A DNA stretch of 64,000 nt from Pseudomonadota bacterium (lineage in GTDB: Bacteria; Pseudomonadota; Alphaproteobacteria; Rhodospirillales; Magnetospirillaceae): assembly GCA_021847015.1 (NCBI GenBank), contig JAJZVW010000010.1, positions 1 to 64,000 on the forward strand, in the 5' to 3' direction. The notes beneath the pieces are model-generated. The model saw only the letters and a program-made list of their open reading frames with translations. It searched no databases and was not told where the DNA came from. Positions 1 to 7,903 of the stretch are shown here, in pieces. The position numbers and the translations under genes were made by a program. Each line of letters starts with the position of its first letter. Position 1 is the stretch's first letter.

Positions 1-109
1 TCATCCCGAGGAAGCGGAGCGACTGAGGGATCTTTCAGGCACGTTCGCGTGAAAGATCCCTCGCCTTCGGCTCGGGATGACATCGAAAAACGCATAATGA
101 GAACCGCTG
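1..109. repeat. Nested palindromic element, right part, at window edge
   Basis: An outer inverted repeat (bases 1-10 against 71-80) encloses an inner one (25-37 against 50-62). The right end is an 18-base sequence at 92-109, GCATAATGAGAACCGCTG, identical to the right terminal repeat of the complete element at 18657-18800. The left terminal repeat should lie before base 1. This is therefore a second, truncated-by-window copy of the same transposon-like element, sitting just upstream of glmU. Confidence 0.75.
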
Positions 110-186
110 GGCGCAGAGTAAAGCCCTGGCCGCAGCCTTGTTTTTGTGGCACTTTCCGGCCGCTGATGCCCCGCTCAGGAGTGGAC

Positions 187-1542
187 ATGGTCACTGAACA
201 GCTCGCCGTCGTCATACTCGCTGCCGGCATGGGCACCCGAATGAAATCGGATCTGCCCAAGGTCATGCACGCCATTGCGGGCCGGCCGATGATCAGACAC
301 TTGAAAGAAACGGTGGACGGCCTCGGCCCCGCTCGGGTGGTGGTCGTGGTCGGGCCGGGGATGGAGTGCGTGGCCCAGGCGGTGGCGCCCGCGGTGACCG
401 TGGTTCAACACGACCGTCAGGGAACCGGCCATGCGGTGATGCAGGCGCGATCGGTTCTTGGCGATTTCCAGGGAACGGTGCTCGTGCTTTACGGGGATAC
501 CCCGCTCCTGACATGCCAGACCCTGGAACGTCTCTTGGCCGAGCGGCACGGACCCAAAGACCCGGCGGTGGTCGTGCTCGGCTTCAAACCCGACGATCCG
601 GGGCATTACGGCCGCCTGGTGGTTGGCGGCGAAGGGCTCAAGGCCATCATCGAATGGAAGGATTCCACGCCGGAGCAGAGGTCCATCCCGCTGTGCAATT
701 CCGGCGTCATGGCGCTGGACGGACGCCGGATGTGGGCCCTCATCGATAGGCTGAACAACGACAACGCCAAGGGCGAATACTACCTTACCGATCTGGTGGC
801 GCTTGCCCGCGCCGATGGCGCCTGCTGCTCCTTTGTCCTGGGCGAGGTGGAGGAACTGATCGGCGTCAATTCGCGCAGTGAACTGGCGTCGGCGGAGGAT
901 ATCGCGCAGCGCCGGCTTCGGGCCGCGGCTATGGCGGACGGGGCGACGCTGGTGGCGCCCGAGACGGTGTGGCTTTCCTGGGACACGCGCCTCGGCCGCG
1001 ACGTCGTCGTTCATCCCCATGTGGTGTTTGGTCCGGGCGTCAAAGTCGGCGACGGTGTGACCATCAAGGGATTTTGCCACCTGGAAGGCTGTGCCATCGC
1101 CGACGGCGCCGAGGTTGGCCCGTTCGCGCGGTTGCGCCCCGGGGCGGAGATCGGCCAAGCCGCCCATATCGGCAACTTCGTCGAGGTCAAGAAGGCGACG
1201 ATCGAGGCGGGAGCCAAAGTCAACCACCTCACCTATGTCGGCGATGCCCGGGTCGGCGCGAAAGCGAATATCGGCGCCGGCACCATCACCTGCAATTACG
1301 ACGGTTTCGACAAGGCGTTCACCGATATCGGCGAGGGGGCGTTCATCGGCTCCAACAGCTCTCTGGTCGCCCCGGTCAAGATCGGCGCCGGTGCCATCGT
1401 CGGCGCCGGGTCGGTCGTGACCAAGGAGGTGAGTGCCGGTGCGCTGGCCGTAGCCCGCGGCTCGCAGATGGAACTGGCCGGGTGGGCCGACCGTTTCCGG
1501 ACCCGCAAGACGGCGGAACGCGCCGGAAAGAAGAAGACCTGA
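187..1542 (+). CDS. glmU: Bifunctional GlmU: GlcN-1-P acetyltransferase / GlcNAc-1-P uridyltransferase
   Basis: Cytoplasmic enzyme making UDP-GlcNAc for peptidoglycan and LPS: acetyl-CoA acetylates glucosamine-1-phosphate, then UTP is used to form UDP-GlcNAc. The N-terminal nucleotidyltransferase signature LAAGMGTRMKSDLPK is at residues 11-25. The C-terminal half (from about residue 240) is a left-handed beta-helix of hexapeptide repeats with the NFVEVK, NHLTYVGD and GAGTITCNYDG motifs of GlmU. At 451 residues it matches the family length of about 455. The reading frame stays open upstream to base 49, but that stretch is the repeat element, so the ATG at 187 is preferred (a GTG at 181 is possible). 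Monocistronic as far as visible; the next gene is convergent. Confidence 0.96.
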   Translation: MVTEQLAVVILAAGMGTRMKSDLPKVMHAIAGRPMIRHLKETVDGLGPARVVVVVGPGMECVAQAVAPAVTVVQHDRQGTGHAVMQARSVLGDFQGTVLVLYGDTPLLTCQTLERLLAERHGPKDPAVVVLGFKPDDPGHYGRLVVGGEGLKAIIEWKDSTPEQRSIPLCNSGVMALDGRRMWALIDRLNNDNAKGEYYLTDLVALARADGACCSFVLGEVEELIGVNSRSELASAEDIAQRRLRAAAMADGATLVAPETVWLSWDTRLGRDVVVHPHVVFGPGVKVGDGVTIKGFCHLEGCAIADGAEVGPFARLRPGAEIGQAAHIGNFVEVKKATIEAGAKVNHLTYVGDARVGAKANIGAGTITCNYDGFDKAFTDIGEGAFIGSNSSLVAPVKIGAGAIVGAGSVVTKEVSAGALAVARGSQMELAGWADRFRTRKTAERAGKKKT

Positions 1543-1552
1543 TCCGGCCGTT

Positions 1553-2182
1553 TCAGGACAGGATCACGGCCAGCGCTTCGACCAGGGAGACCGGTCCGGG
1601 CGGAATGCCGGCACCGGCCAGGGCTTGGGCCAAGCCGGCCTGGGCGAGGCTATAAATCCGGCGGGGCAGGGCGATCAAGGGAATGCGGACATCGCCGCCT
1701 TCCAGCCAGCGACGGCAGGCGTCGGCATCCGCCGACAGCACCGCCCGGCAGGGCAAAGGCCGATGCGGGTGGAGGATGCAAAGGTTGTCCTCCAGCAACG
1801 GGCACGGAAGGCGGGCCGCCTGCCATTGCTCCACAGGCAGGCGTTCCAGGTGTGCCTGGGCGCCCTCTACCCGGCAGCGCAGGCCCCGGCGGCGGTCCGC
1901 CGGAAGTTGCTCGATGGCCTCGGTAAGCAACGCTTCCTCCGCCGCGGTGATCCCCACGACCTGATGGCAACACGAGCCGCAGCCCGCCGTGCAGGCGCCG
2001 CCGGCAAGGGCGGAGGCCAATTCGGGCTGTTGGGCGAAGGCGTCCGAAAGCCCATCGGCGACGGCGATGGCAGCGCGCGCGGCTTCGGCAAGACCGCCGC
2101 CGCCGGTCAGCACGGTCGTGGCGGCGGAACGCGCCCGATCTTCGATATCGGCGGCGCGCAAGGTTGCGGGTGAAATCGTCAC
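1553..2182 (-). CDS. YkgJ-family cysteine-cluster protein
   Basis: A predicted metal-binding protein of about 209 residues. The Cys pattern CTAGCGSCCHQ near the middle, followed by CPLLEDNLCILHPHRPLPCR, is the YkgJ/CxxCxxCC layout thought to bind a zinc ion or Fe-S cluster; the biochemical role is unknown. The GTG start at 2182 is chosen because GGAGAA sits at ribosome-binding distance and because an upstream ATG (2272) would overlap the HIG1 gene on the same strand. It follows that gene by 31 bases, so the two may be cotranscribed. A second, different YkgJ protein lies close by at 2486-3433. Confidence 0.75.
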   Translation of the reverse strand: MTISPATLRAADIEDRARSAATTVLTGGGGLAEAARAAIAVADGLSDAFAQQPELASALAGGACTAGCGSCCHQVVGITAAEEALLTEAIEQLPADRRRGLRCRVEGAQAHLERLPVEQWQAARLPCPLLEDNLCILHPHRPLPCRAVLSADADACRRWLEGGDVRIPLIALPRRIYSLAQAGLAQALAGAGIPPGPVSLVEALAVILS

Positions 2183-2213
2183 AGATGTTCTCCGATGCCG
2201 TGATGACGTCCGG

Positions 2214-2411
2214 TCAATGGATCGCCCAGACCAGGAGCGCAAGCAGCAGAATGGCGAGCGCCTGGGCGGCAATCCGCATCTGCATCAGCCGGTTGGCGTT
2301 GCGGTCGTACCAAGGGCTTCCCTTGGCGAAGCCGAAGATGCCGGCCGCGAGGATGGCTACCACCAGGGTGAGGATGAGGCCGAGCAGCGCTTGGACGAGA
2401 TGGCCGGCCAT
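2214..2411 (-). CDS. HIG1-domain twin-transmembrane protein
   Basis: A 65-residue inner-membrane protein with two hydrophobic helices (about 8-27 and 46-63) joined by a short polar loop containing NANRLMQMRIAAQ, which matches the HIG_1_N loop pattern. Members in alphaproteobacteria are small, often tied to respiratory complexes or low oxygen, but no specific function can be shown here. It lies between two YkgJ genes on the same strand. Confidence 0.75.
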   Translation of the reverse strand: MAGHLVQALLGLILTLVVAILAAGIFGFAKGSPWYDRNANRLMQMRIAAQALAILLLALLVWAIH

Positions 2412-2445
2412 GGTCGCGGCTCCCGGAAGATGACGGGAAAAACGC

Positions 2446-2476
2446 GCGCGAGGGGGGGGAATCCCCCCCCTCGCGC
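2446..2476 (-). terminator. Intrinsic terminator after the 2486-3433 gene
   Basis: A 14-bp perfect stem (2446-2459 with 2463-2476; six mixed GC/A positions then eight G:C pairs) with a 3-base loop. On the minus strand it is followed by GTTTTTCCC. It lies 10 bases past the stop of the YkgJ gene. Confidence 0.85.
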
Positions 2477-2485
2477 CATATCGTA

Positions 2486-3433
2486 TCAGGCGGCGCCCAT
2501 GGCTTCGCGGGCCTTGCCGATGGCCATCTGGAGAACCTGCTCCTTCAAAGCGATGGTCGGCTCATTGAACAGCACGTTCTTCATCCAGTCGTAGCCCAGC
2601 AGAAGCAGGGCCTCGTCGTCGGTCTTGATCATTTCCACCGCGGCGGGGTCGATTTCGTAGGTCTGGAGGAAGCGGCTTTCGAACACGAACCGCCGGAACG
2701 AGTCGACGTCGGTGGTGGCCATGAAGAACATCTTCCTGGTTCTCTGGTCGGGGGCCTTGCCCATGGGGCCGCCCAGTACCTTCCAGGACGCCATCTTCAT
2801 CAGGATGTCGATCCAGCCGCGGTTGACCCGCTCGAAATCCTCGACCTCCTGCTCCTGGCGGAACTGTCCGACGTTCTGCGCCTTGGCGTCGCAATGGCCC
2901 AGGCAGTGTTTCTCCTTCACCAGGAAGAAGAAATCGTCCTTGCCCTCCATGTCCTTCATCTTCATCGAGACCATGCCGAGCGGGTAGTAGCGGCAGGTGG
3001 AGGGGCGGTCCTCGTAGACCGTGCAGCCTTCGGGGGCGTTAAAGGGGCAGGCGCCGCGGCCGTCTTCCCCGCCAGTCTTCATCTTGGCCACCGGCAGGTC
3101 CGCCTTTTCATGCATGGCCGGCACCGTGTAGGCGAGCAGGAATTCCGCCGGACGGAGGTCCAGCCGCCGGCTGAGGCGCAGGATGTCGTACGGCGTCAGG
3201 GTGATGTCCGCGCCGTGGCAGCACTTGTTCCAGCACGCCAGATCCTTGTGGCAGCGGAAGGTGAACGTATCGTCTGGAGTGAGACGCACCGGCTGGACGG
3301 GGAAGGCGGACTGGTCGCGCACGGCGGAGAAAACCTCGACCTCGACGTTGACGTCGTCGAGACCGGGGCGTTGCGCCTCCATGTCGATTTCGTCGAGTTC
3401 TTCGTCCTCGGTGGTGCGGGGGCTGTCGGTCAT
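2486..3433 (-). CDS. YkgJ-family Fe/Zn cysteine-cluster protein next to aprA
   Basis: A 315-residue soluble protein with an acidic N-terminus. The cysteine cluster FRCHKDLACWNKCCHG (about residues 58-74) is followed by ACPFNAPEGC and RPSTCRYYPLG, the YkgJ arrangement, and then a long helical C-terminal region not seen in small YkgJ proteins. Function unknown. It is directly downstream of aprBA on the same strand but separated by a strong terminator (3468-3498), and has its own terminator at 2446-2476, so it is probably its own unit or expressed by read-through. Location suggests a possible accessory role for Fe-S enzymes of the sulfur module; this is inference only. Confidence 0.8.
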   Translation of the reverse strand: MTDSPRTTEDEELDEIDMEAQRPGLDDVNVEVEVFSAVRDQSAFPVQPVRLTPDDTFTFRCHKDLACWNKCCHGADITLTPYDILRLSRRLDLRPAEFLLAYTVPAMHEKADLPVAKMKTGGEDGRGACPFNAPEGCTVYEDRPSTCRYYPLGMVSMKMKDMEGKDDFFFLVKEKHCLGHCDAKAQNVGQFRQEQEVEDFERVNRGWIDILMKMASWKVLGGPMGKAPDQRTRKMFFMATTDVDSFRRFVFESRFLQTYEIDPAAVEMIKTDDEALLLLGYDWMKNVLFNEPTIALKEQVLQMAIGKAREAMGAA

Positions 3434-3467
3434 TGGTGTCGCATGCCTCTGGGCTGGACGTTTTAAG

Positions 3468-3498
3468 AAAAAGGGAGCGCCAGTCGCCCGGCGCCCCC
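3468..3498 (-). terminator. Intrinsic terminator of aprBA
   Basis: On the minus strand a 9-bp stem (3490-3498 with 3473-3481, one G:U pair) and 8-base loop are followed by TTTTT (complement of 3468-3472). A second hairpin (3528-3540 with 3555-3566) without a U-tract lies between it and the aprA stop and may protect the 3' end. Confidence 0.85.
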
Positions 3499-3586
3499 CC
3501 GATAATGCTGTCGCCGCAAGCCGAACGCGAGGGGCTTTTCCGCGGTTGGGCGAGAAAAACCCCTCGGAGACGACGACGGCTGGGCC

Positions 3587-5512
3587 TTAGTGGCCCTGAC
3601 CCTCGTAACGCTTGGTCACCATGTCGACGTGCTGGACTTTCCTCATGTGCCACTCGCCCGTCGCCGGGTCGATGCGGCTGTTCACGAAGACCTTCCACTC
3701 GGCGTCGTCGAGCTTCGGGAAGTCGGCACGGTAGAAGAAGCCCGGATAGCGGGTCTCTTCGCGGTACAGGATGTGACGCAGGTGCGCCTCGGCGGCAACG
3801 ATGCGGTGATAGTTCTCCCACGCGCGCATCAGCTCGTGGAGGTCCTTCGCGCGCATCTTGTGCGAGTCTTCCTTGAGCATGGTCAGCAGGTGCAGACCGG
3901 TCTCAAGCATGACCTTGTTGGTGGTGTAGTAGGTCGAGGTGCCGGCCACATACTCGTCCATCAGCTTCTGCAGACGCTGCTGCAGGTAACGCGGCAGGAT
4001 GTAGTGCGGGTTGACGTCCTCGGCGGTCGTCTTGTCCTTGTGCTCGATGTAGGTGCGGACCGGCTTGTAGATCTCTTCGGTGATGGCCTTGATGTCGCCC
4101 TTGAGCGCGGGCTTGAAGCCCTTGTGATCGCGGACGAACTTGACCATCGCCTTGCCGGCGATGCGGCCTTCGGCGTGCGAGCCGGAGGAGAACTTGTGAC
4201 CGGAGGCGCCCACGCCGTCGCCGGCGGTGAACAGGCCGTTGACGGTGGTCATGCGGTTGTAGCCCCACTTCCACTCGGCCGGGGAGTTCAGGTCCTCGGG
4301 ACCGGACACCCAGATGCCGCAGCAGCCGGAATGCGAGCCGAGCAGGTAGGGCTCGGTCGGCATCAGCTCGGACATGTTCTGCTCGGGGCGGATGTTCATG
4401 CCGGCCCACACGCCGGCCTGGCCGATGCACATGTCGAGGAAGTCTTCCCAGGCTTCGGCTTCGAGATGCTTGATCTCCTGGGGAGTCATCTTCTCCGCCA
4501 GCTTCTTCATGGCGGTCGGGGTGTCCATGAAGATCGGGCCGCGGCCTTCCTTCATTTCCTTCAGCATGGCGTGGTTGCGCAAGCAGGTCGGCACCACGGT
4601 GGCCTTATCGTACGGGGCGAAGTCGGCCAGCATGTTGGCGTTCTTGACCACGTAGTTCTCGCCGAAGGCGTTGACCGCCTGCGACTTGAACAGCAGGAAC
4701 CACGCGCCCACCGGGCCGTAGCCGTCCTTGAAGCGGGCCGGCACGAAGCGGTTTTCCATCATGGTCAGCTCGGCGCCGACCTCGGCCGCCATGGCGTAGG
4801 TCGAACCGGCGTTCCACACCGGGTACCAGGTGCGGCCGTTGCCCTCACCGGTGGAGCGGGGACGGAACAGGTTCACGGCGCCGCCGCAGCAATCGAGGAT
4901 CGCATTGGCGCGGAAGACATAGAGCTTGTGCTCGCGGACCGAGAAGCCGACCGCACCGGCGATCCGGTTCGGCTCGTTCTGGTCGAGCAGCAGCTTCACG
5001 ATGAAGCAGCGCTCGATGATGTTCTCGATGCCCAGGGCCTTCTTGGCGGCTTCGGCGACGATGGTCTTGTAACCTTCGCCGTTGATCATGATCTGCCACT
5101 TGCCCGAGCGGACCGGCTTGCCGCCGTCCTTGAGCGCGACGCCCTCGGAGCCCTTGTCCTTCCACACGGGAAGGCCCCATTCCTCGAACAGGTGCACGGA
5201 ATCGTCGACGTGACGGCCGACGTCGTAAACCAGGTCGTCGCGGGTGATGCCCATCAGGTCGGCCGACACCATGCGGCAGTAATCCTGGGGATCCCGATCC
5301 GGGCCGAGGTAGGTGTTGATGGCCGACAGGCCCATGGCCACCGCGCCGGAGCGGTCCAGAGCCGCCTTGTCGACCAGGGTGATCTTGACGTCGTTGCCGA
5401 CCCAGCGCTTCGCCTCGTAGGCGGCGCCGCAGGCGGCCATGCCGCCGCCGATCAGCAGGATGTCGGTATCGATCTCAATGATCTGCGGGTTGCCGAAAGT
5501 GTATTCGGACAT
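3587..5512 (-). CDS. aprA: Adenylylsulfate (APS) reductase, alpha subunit
   Basis: Flavoprotein subunit of cytoplasmic APS reductase, which interconverts APS and sulfite plus AMP. The FAD-binding GGGMAACGAA begins near residue 22. Other AprA hallmarks are DRSGAVAMGLSAINTYLG, the RENxx-type nucleotide region and a glycine-rich SGSHAEGR segment. The length of 641 residues is close to the 610-670 typical of the family. It is 39 bases downstream of aprB, forming an aprBA unit ending at the terminator 3468-3498. The start ATG follows GGAAGGATTACCAAT. The sequence alone does not tell the sulfite-oxidising from the sulfate-reducing lineage; a tree is needed. Confidence 0.97.
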   Translation of the reverse strand: MSEYTFGNPQIIEIDTDILLIGGGMAACGAAYEAKRWVGNDVKITLVDKAALDRSGAVAMGLSAINTYLGPDRDPQDYCRMVSADLMGITRDDLVYDVGRHVDDSVHLFEEWGLPVWKDKGSEGVALKDGGKPVRSGKWQIMINGEGYKTIVAEAAKKALGIENIIERCFIVKLLLDQNEPNRIAGAVGFSVREHKLYVFRANAILDCCGGAVNLFRPRSTGEGNGRTWYPVWNAGSTYAMAAEVGAELTMMENRFVPARFKDGYGPVGAWFLLFKSQAVNAFGENYVVKNANMLADFAPYDKATVVPTCLRNHAMLKEMKEGRGPIFMDTPTAMKKLAEKMTPQEIKHLEAEAWEDFLDMCIGQAGVWAGMNIRPEQNMSELMPTEPYLLGSHSGCCGIWVSGPEDLNSPAEWKWGYNRMTTVNGLFTAGDGVGASGHKFSSGSHAEGRIAGKAMVKFVRDHKGFKPALKGDIKAITEEIYKPVRTYIEHKDKTTAEDVNPHYILPRYLQQRLQKLMDEYVAGTSTYYTTNKVMLETGLHLLTMLKEDSHKMRAKDLHELMRAWENYHRIVAAEAHLRHILYREETRYPGFFYRADFPKLDDAEWKVFVNSRIDPATGEWHMRKVQHVDMVTKRYEGQGH

Positions 5513-5551
5513 ATTGGTAATCCTTCCTGAAATGCTCGTCTGGCGCCGATC

Positions 5552-5974
5552 TCAGATGGTCGGCAGGGTCTTGCCGGCCTCGGTGAAGAACAGCGGGCTG
5601 TCGAGGTCGCCCGCACCCGGCTTGCCGGTGTAGGGATCGATCGAGCCGACCGGGGTGGTACGCACCGGGAACTTGAAGCGCTTCACTTCGCCGTCACGGA
5701 ACTTGATCGTCCACATGATGGCGCTGTCGGTGCGCATCGGGATGACGGCGCCGCCCATCGGGACGAAGTCCTGGTAGGCGCGAACCTCGATGGCCTGCTG
5801 CGGGCAAGCCTTAACGCAGCACTGGCATTCCCAGCACTGGTCGGGTTCCTGGTTGAAGGCCTTCATCCGGGTGGTGTCGAGCTTCATCAGGTCATTCGGG
5901 CAAATGTACATGCAGGCGGTGACCTGGCCGCCCTTACAGCCGTCGCACTTGTCGGTATGCACAAACGTGGGCAT
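5552..5974 (-). CDS. aprB: Adenylylsulfate (APS) reductase, beta subunit
   Basis: Ferredoxin-like electron-transfer subunit of APS reductase. Eight cysteines for two [4Fe-4S] clusters are visible: C10, C13, C21, C25 and C47, C50, C53, C57, with the family-typical insertion KGGQVTA between the second and third. The C-terminal tail (SIDPYTGKPG...FFTEAG) is the part that wraps around AprA in known structures. The start at 5974 gives 140 residues and has GGGGAGG just upstream; an open frame extends 43 codons further but does not look like AprB. It is promoter-proximal to aprA. Confidence 0.97.
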   Translation of the reverse strand: MPTFVHTDKCDGCKGGQVTACMYICPNDLMKLDTTRMKAFNQEPDQCWECQCCVKACPQQAIEVRAYQDFVPMGGAVIPMRTDSAIMWTIKFRDGEVKRFKFPVRTTPVGSIDPYTGKPGAGDLDSPLFFTEAGKTLPTI

Positions 5975-6649
5975 CAAAACCTCCCCTGTTGCCTTTTCGG
6001 CGGGTCTCTCTCTCTTGTGCGGGTGTGGGGTCGCGTCCGACGACTGACATCGGCGCCCTGTGATAGTGACCGCACCGGGTCTTTCATATTCCGTGTTTGA
6101 CATATTTGCAATCGGTGACGTAGGGCCTGCGGAAAGACAAATCCATTTTATAACGACTCTATAATTGGGGCGGCGCCAAATGACTGAAACGGCGGGGAAT
6201 TCGACCGATGCCTAGGGCATGGGCGGCCCCAGCCGGCCAAGCCGGCCGGCCATCCGAAGGCGCATCCCCCCGGCGACACCGGTCGAAGGTCATAAGAAAG
6301 GCCTTGCGTCGCATGCCGGATGGCATGATAAGCGCGAGCGTTTCCTGAGCGGACGGCTGGGTGGCCAGTGGACCTCTGTGGGCGTCCCGATTCTGAGCGT
6401 CACTTAATATATAGAGACGTGCGGCAAGGTGGCTGGTCGAGCGGATGGCTACCTCTCCGTGAGGCCGGCGTAAAGGGTGGGGCGACCGCCACCGGGAGTG
6501 CCGGATCGCCCTGGCCGGAGGGCAGGGTGCTATCAAATAAGACCGATTCTAAAAACGGAGAATCTGCTGGAATTAAATCTGAAAATTAGTGATCTATAAT
6601 GCGCGACGAGGGGTGGGAAACGCCCCCGGCCAAAGAGAGGGAGAGAATA
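5975..6649. promoter_or_regulatory. Divergent regulatory region between aprBA and sat-qmo-hdr
   Basis: About 675 bases without a convincing gene separate two oppositely transcribed sulfur operons. It is AT-richer than the surroundings near both ends (6100-6170 and 6400-6600). An inverted repeat CATGCC-GGAT-GGCATG lies at 6312-6327. TATAAT-like hexamers occur at 6160-6165 (plus) and TATAAA at 6147-6152 (minus), neither with a good -35 box. Both operons must be controlled from here; no known regulator site was recognised. Confidence 0.6.
6595..6600 (+). promoter_or_regulatory. Putative -10 box for sat
   Basis: A perfect TATAAT in an AT-rich stretch, placing the transcript start near 6607 and giving a leader of about 43 bases to the sat ATG. 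No matching TTGACA-like -35 is present at 16-18 bases spacing, so an activator may be needed. Tentative. Confidence 0.4.
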
Positions 6650-7825
6650 ATGTCCAAGCTGGTGCAGCCTCACGGCGGCGGCGCGTTGCGTCCGCTGTTG
6701 CTACCGGAGATCGAGCGGAAAGAGGAACTCAAGCGGGCCGCCACCTTGAAGAAGGTGCCGATGACCAGCCGCGAGACCTCCGACGTGATCATGTTCGCCA
6801 TGGGCGCCTACACGCCTCTGGATGGCTTTATGGGCAAGGCGGACTGGGAGGGCGTGTGCGCCAACATGCGCATGGCCGACGGGCTGTTCTGGCCGATCCC
6901 GATCACCCTTTCTGCGTCGCGCGATCTCGCCGATTCCATCAAACTCGAAGAAGAGGTGGCGCTGGTCGACGCCGAGACCGGCGAGATCATGGCGGTCATG
7001 GAAGTCGCCCAGAAATACGAAATCGACCGGGCCTTCGAATGCCAGCACGTCTTCCGCACCACCGATCCGGCCCACCCCGGCGTGCAGAAGGTCAATGAAC
7101 AGGCCGCGGTGAATTTGGCCGGCCGTGTGCGTTGCCTGTCGGAGGGCGAATATCCGGCCAAGTACCAGGGCCTCTACCTCCGTCCGGCCGAGAGCCGCGC
7201 GCTCTTCGCCGAGAAGGGTTGGTCCAAGGTGGCCGCCTTCCAGACCCGCAATCCGATGCACCGCAGCCACGAGCATCTTGCCAAGATCGCCGTCGAGGTC
7301 TGCGACGGGGTGTTCATCCATCAGGTTCTGGGCAAGCTGAAGCCGGGCGACATTCCGGCCGAGGTGCGGACCAAGGCGATCGACGCCATGATCCAGAACT
7401 ATTTCGTTCCCGGCACCGTCATTCAGGCGGGCTATCCCATCGAGATGCGCTATGCCGGTCCCCGCGAAGCGCTGATCCATGCGTTGATCCGCCAGAATTT
7501 CGGATGCTCGCATCTGATCGTCGGCCGCGATCATGCCGGTGTGGGCGACTATTACGGCCCGTTCGATGCCCAGCACATCTTCGATACGCTGTGGCCGGGT
7601 GCGCTGGAGACCCAGGCCCTCAAGATCGACATCACCTTCTACTGCAAAAAATGCTACGGCATGGCTACCGCAAAGACTTGCCCGCACGGCAAGGAACATC
7701 AGGTCAATATTTCCGGTACCAAGCAGCGTGAGATGTTGTCCAAGGGCGAGCCGATCCCGCCCGAGTTCAGCCGGCCTGAAGTGGTCGCGATTCTTCAGGA
7801 ATACTACGCCAGCCTCAATAAGTAA
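6650..7825 (+). CDS. sat: ATP sulfurylase (sulfate adenylyltransferase), dissimilatory type
   Basis: Cytoplasmic enzyme interconverting ATP plus sulfate with APS plus pyrophosphate. In sulfide or sulfite oxidation it runs backward and makes ATP. Active-site motifs are [12 protein letters not shown] (residues 198-209) and GRDHAG (292-297). A zinc site is visible as C332, C335, C344 and H346 ([16 protein letters not shown]), as in homo-oligomeric Sat of sulfur bacteria and unlike assimilatory CysDN. The ATG at 6650 follows GAGAGGGAGAG and yields 391 residues; the longer frame from 6599 would start inside the leader. First gene of the sat-qmoA-qmoB-hdrC-hdrB operon. Confidence 0.96.
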   Translation: MSKLVQPHGGGALRPLLLPEIERKEELKRAATLKKVPMTSRETSDVIMFAMGAYTPLDGFMGKADWEGVCANMRMADGLFWPIPITLSASRDLADSIKLEEEVALVDAETGEIMAVMEVAQKYEIDRAFECQHVFRTTDPAHPGVQKVNEQAAVNLAGRVRCLSEGEYPAKYQGLYLRPAESRALFAEKGWSKVAAFQTRNPMHRSHEHLAKIAVEVCDGVFIHQVLGKLKPGDIPAEVRTKAIDAMIQNYFVPGTVIQAGYPIEMRYAGPREALIHALIRQNFGCSHLIVGRDHAGVGDYYGPFDAQHIFDTLWPGALETQALKIDITFYCKKCYGMATAKTCPHGKEHQVNISGTKQREMLSKGEPIPPEFSRPEVVAILQEYYASLNK

Positions 7826-7837
7826 TCTGTACGGGTT

Positions 7838-7867
7838 CCCGTCTCCCGCCGCGAGGCAGGAGACGGG
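7838..7867 (+). other. Intercistronic hairpin between sat and qmoA
   Basis: A 9-bp perfect stem (7838-7846 with 7859-7867) and 12-base loop with no U-tract, in the 78-base gap between sat and qmoA. It could be a processing or stability element that lets sat and qmo be expressed at different levels, rather than a terminator. Confidence 0.5.
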
Positions 7868-7903
7868 GGTTCGCCCGCGAGTTGGAGAAGCAGGAGCAGG
7901 AGC

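Noticed and set aside
49-186. 46-residue N-terminal extension of glmU
   Set aside because: It is translated from the mobile palindromic element; GlmU homologues start at the equivalent of base 187.
3590-5530. Open frame of 646 codons opposite aprA
   Set aside because: Exact antisense shadow of aprA, with no family features.
7838-7867. Terminator separating sat from qmoA
   Set aside because: The stem is good but no U-tract follows, so it is listed as an intercistronic hairpin.
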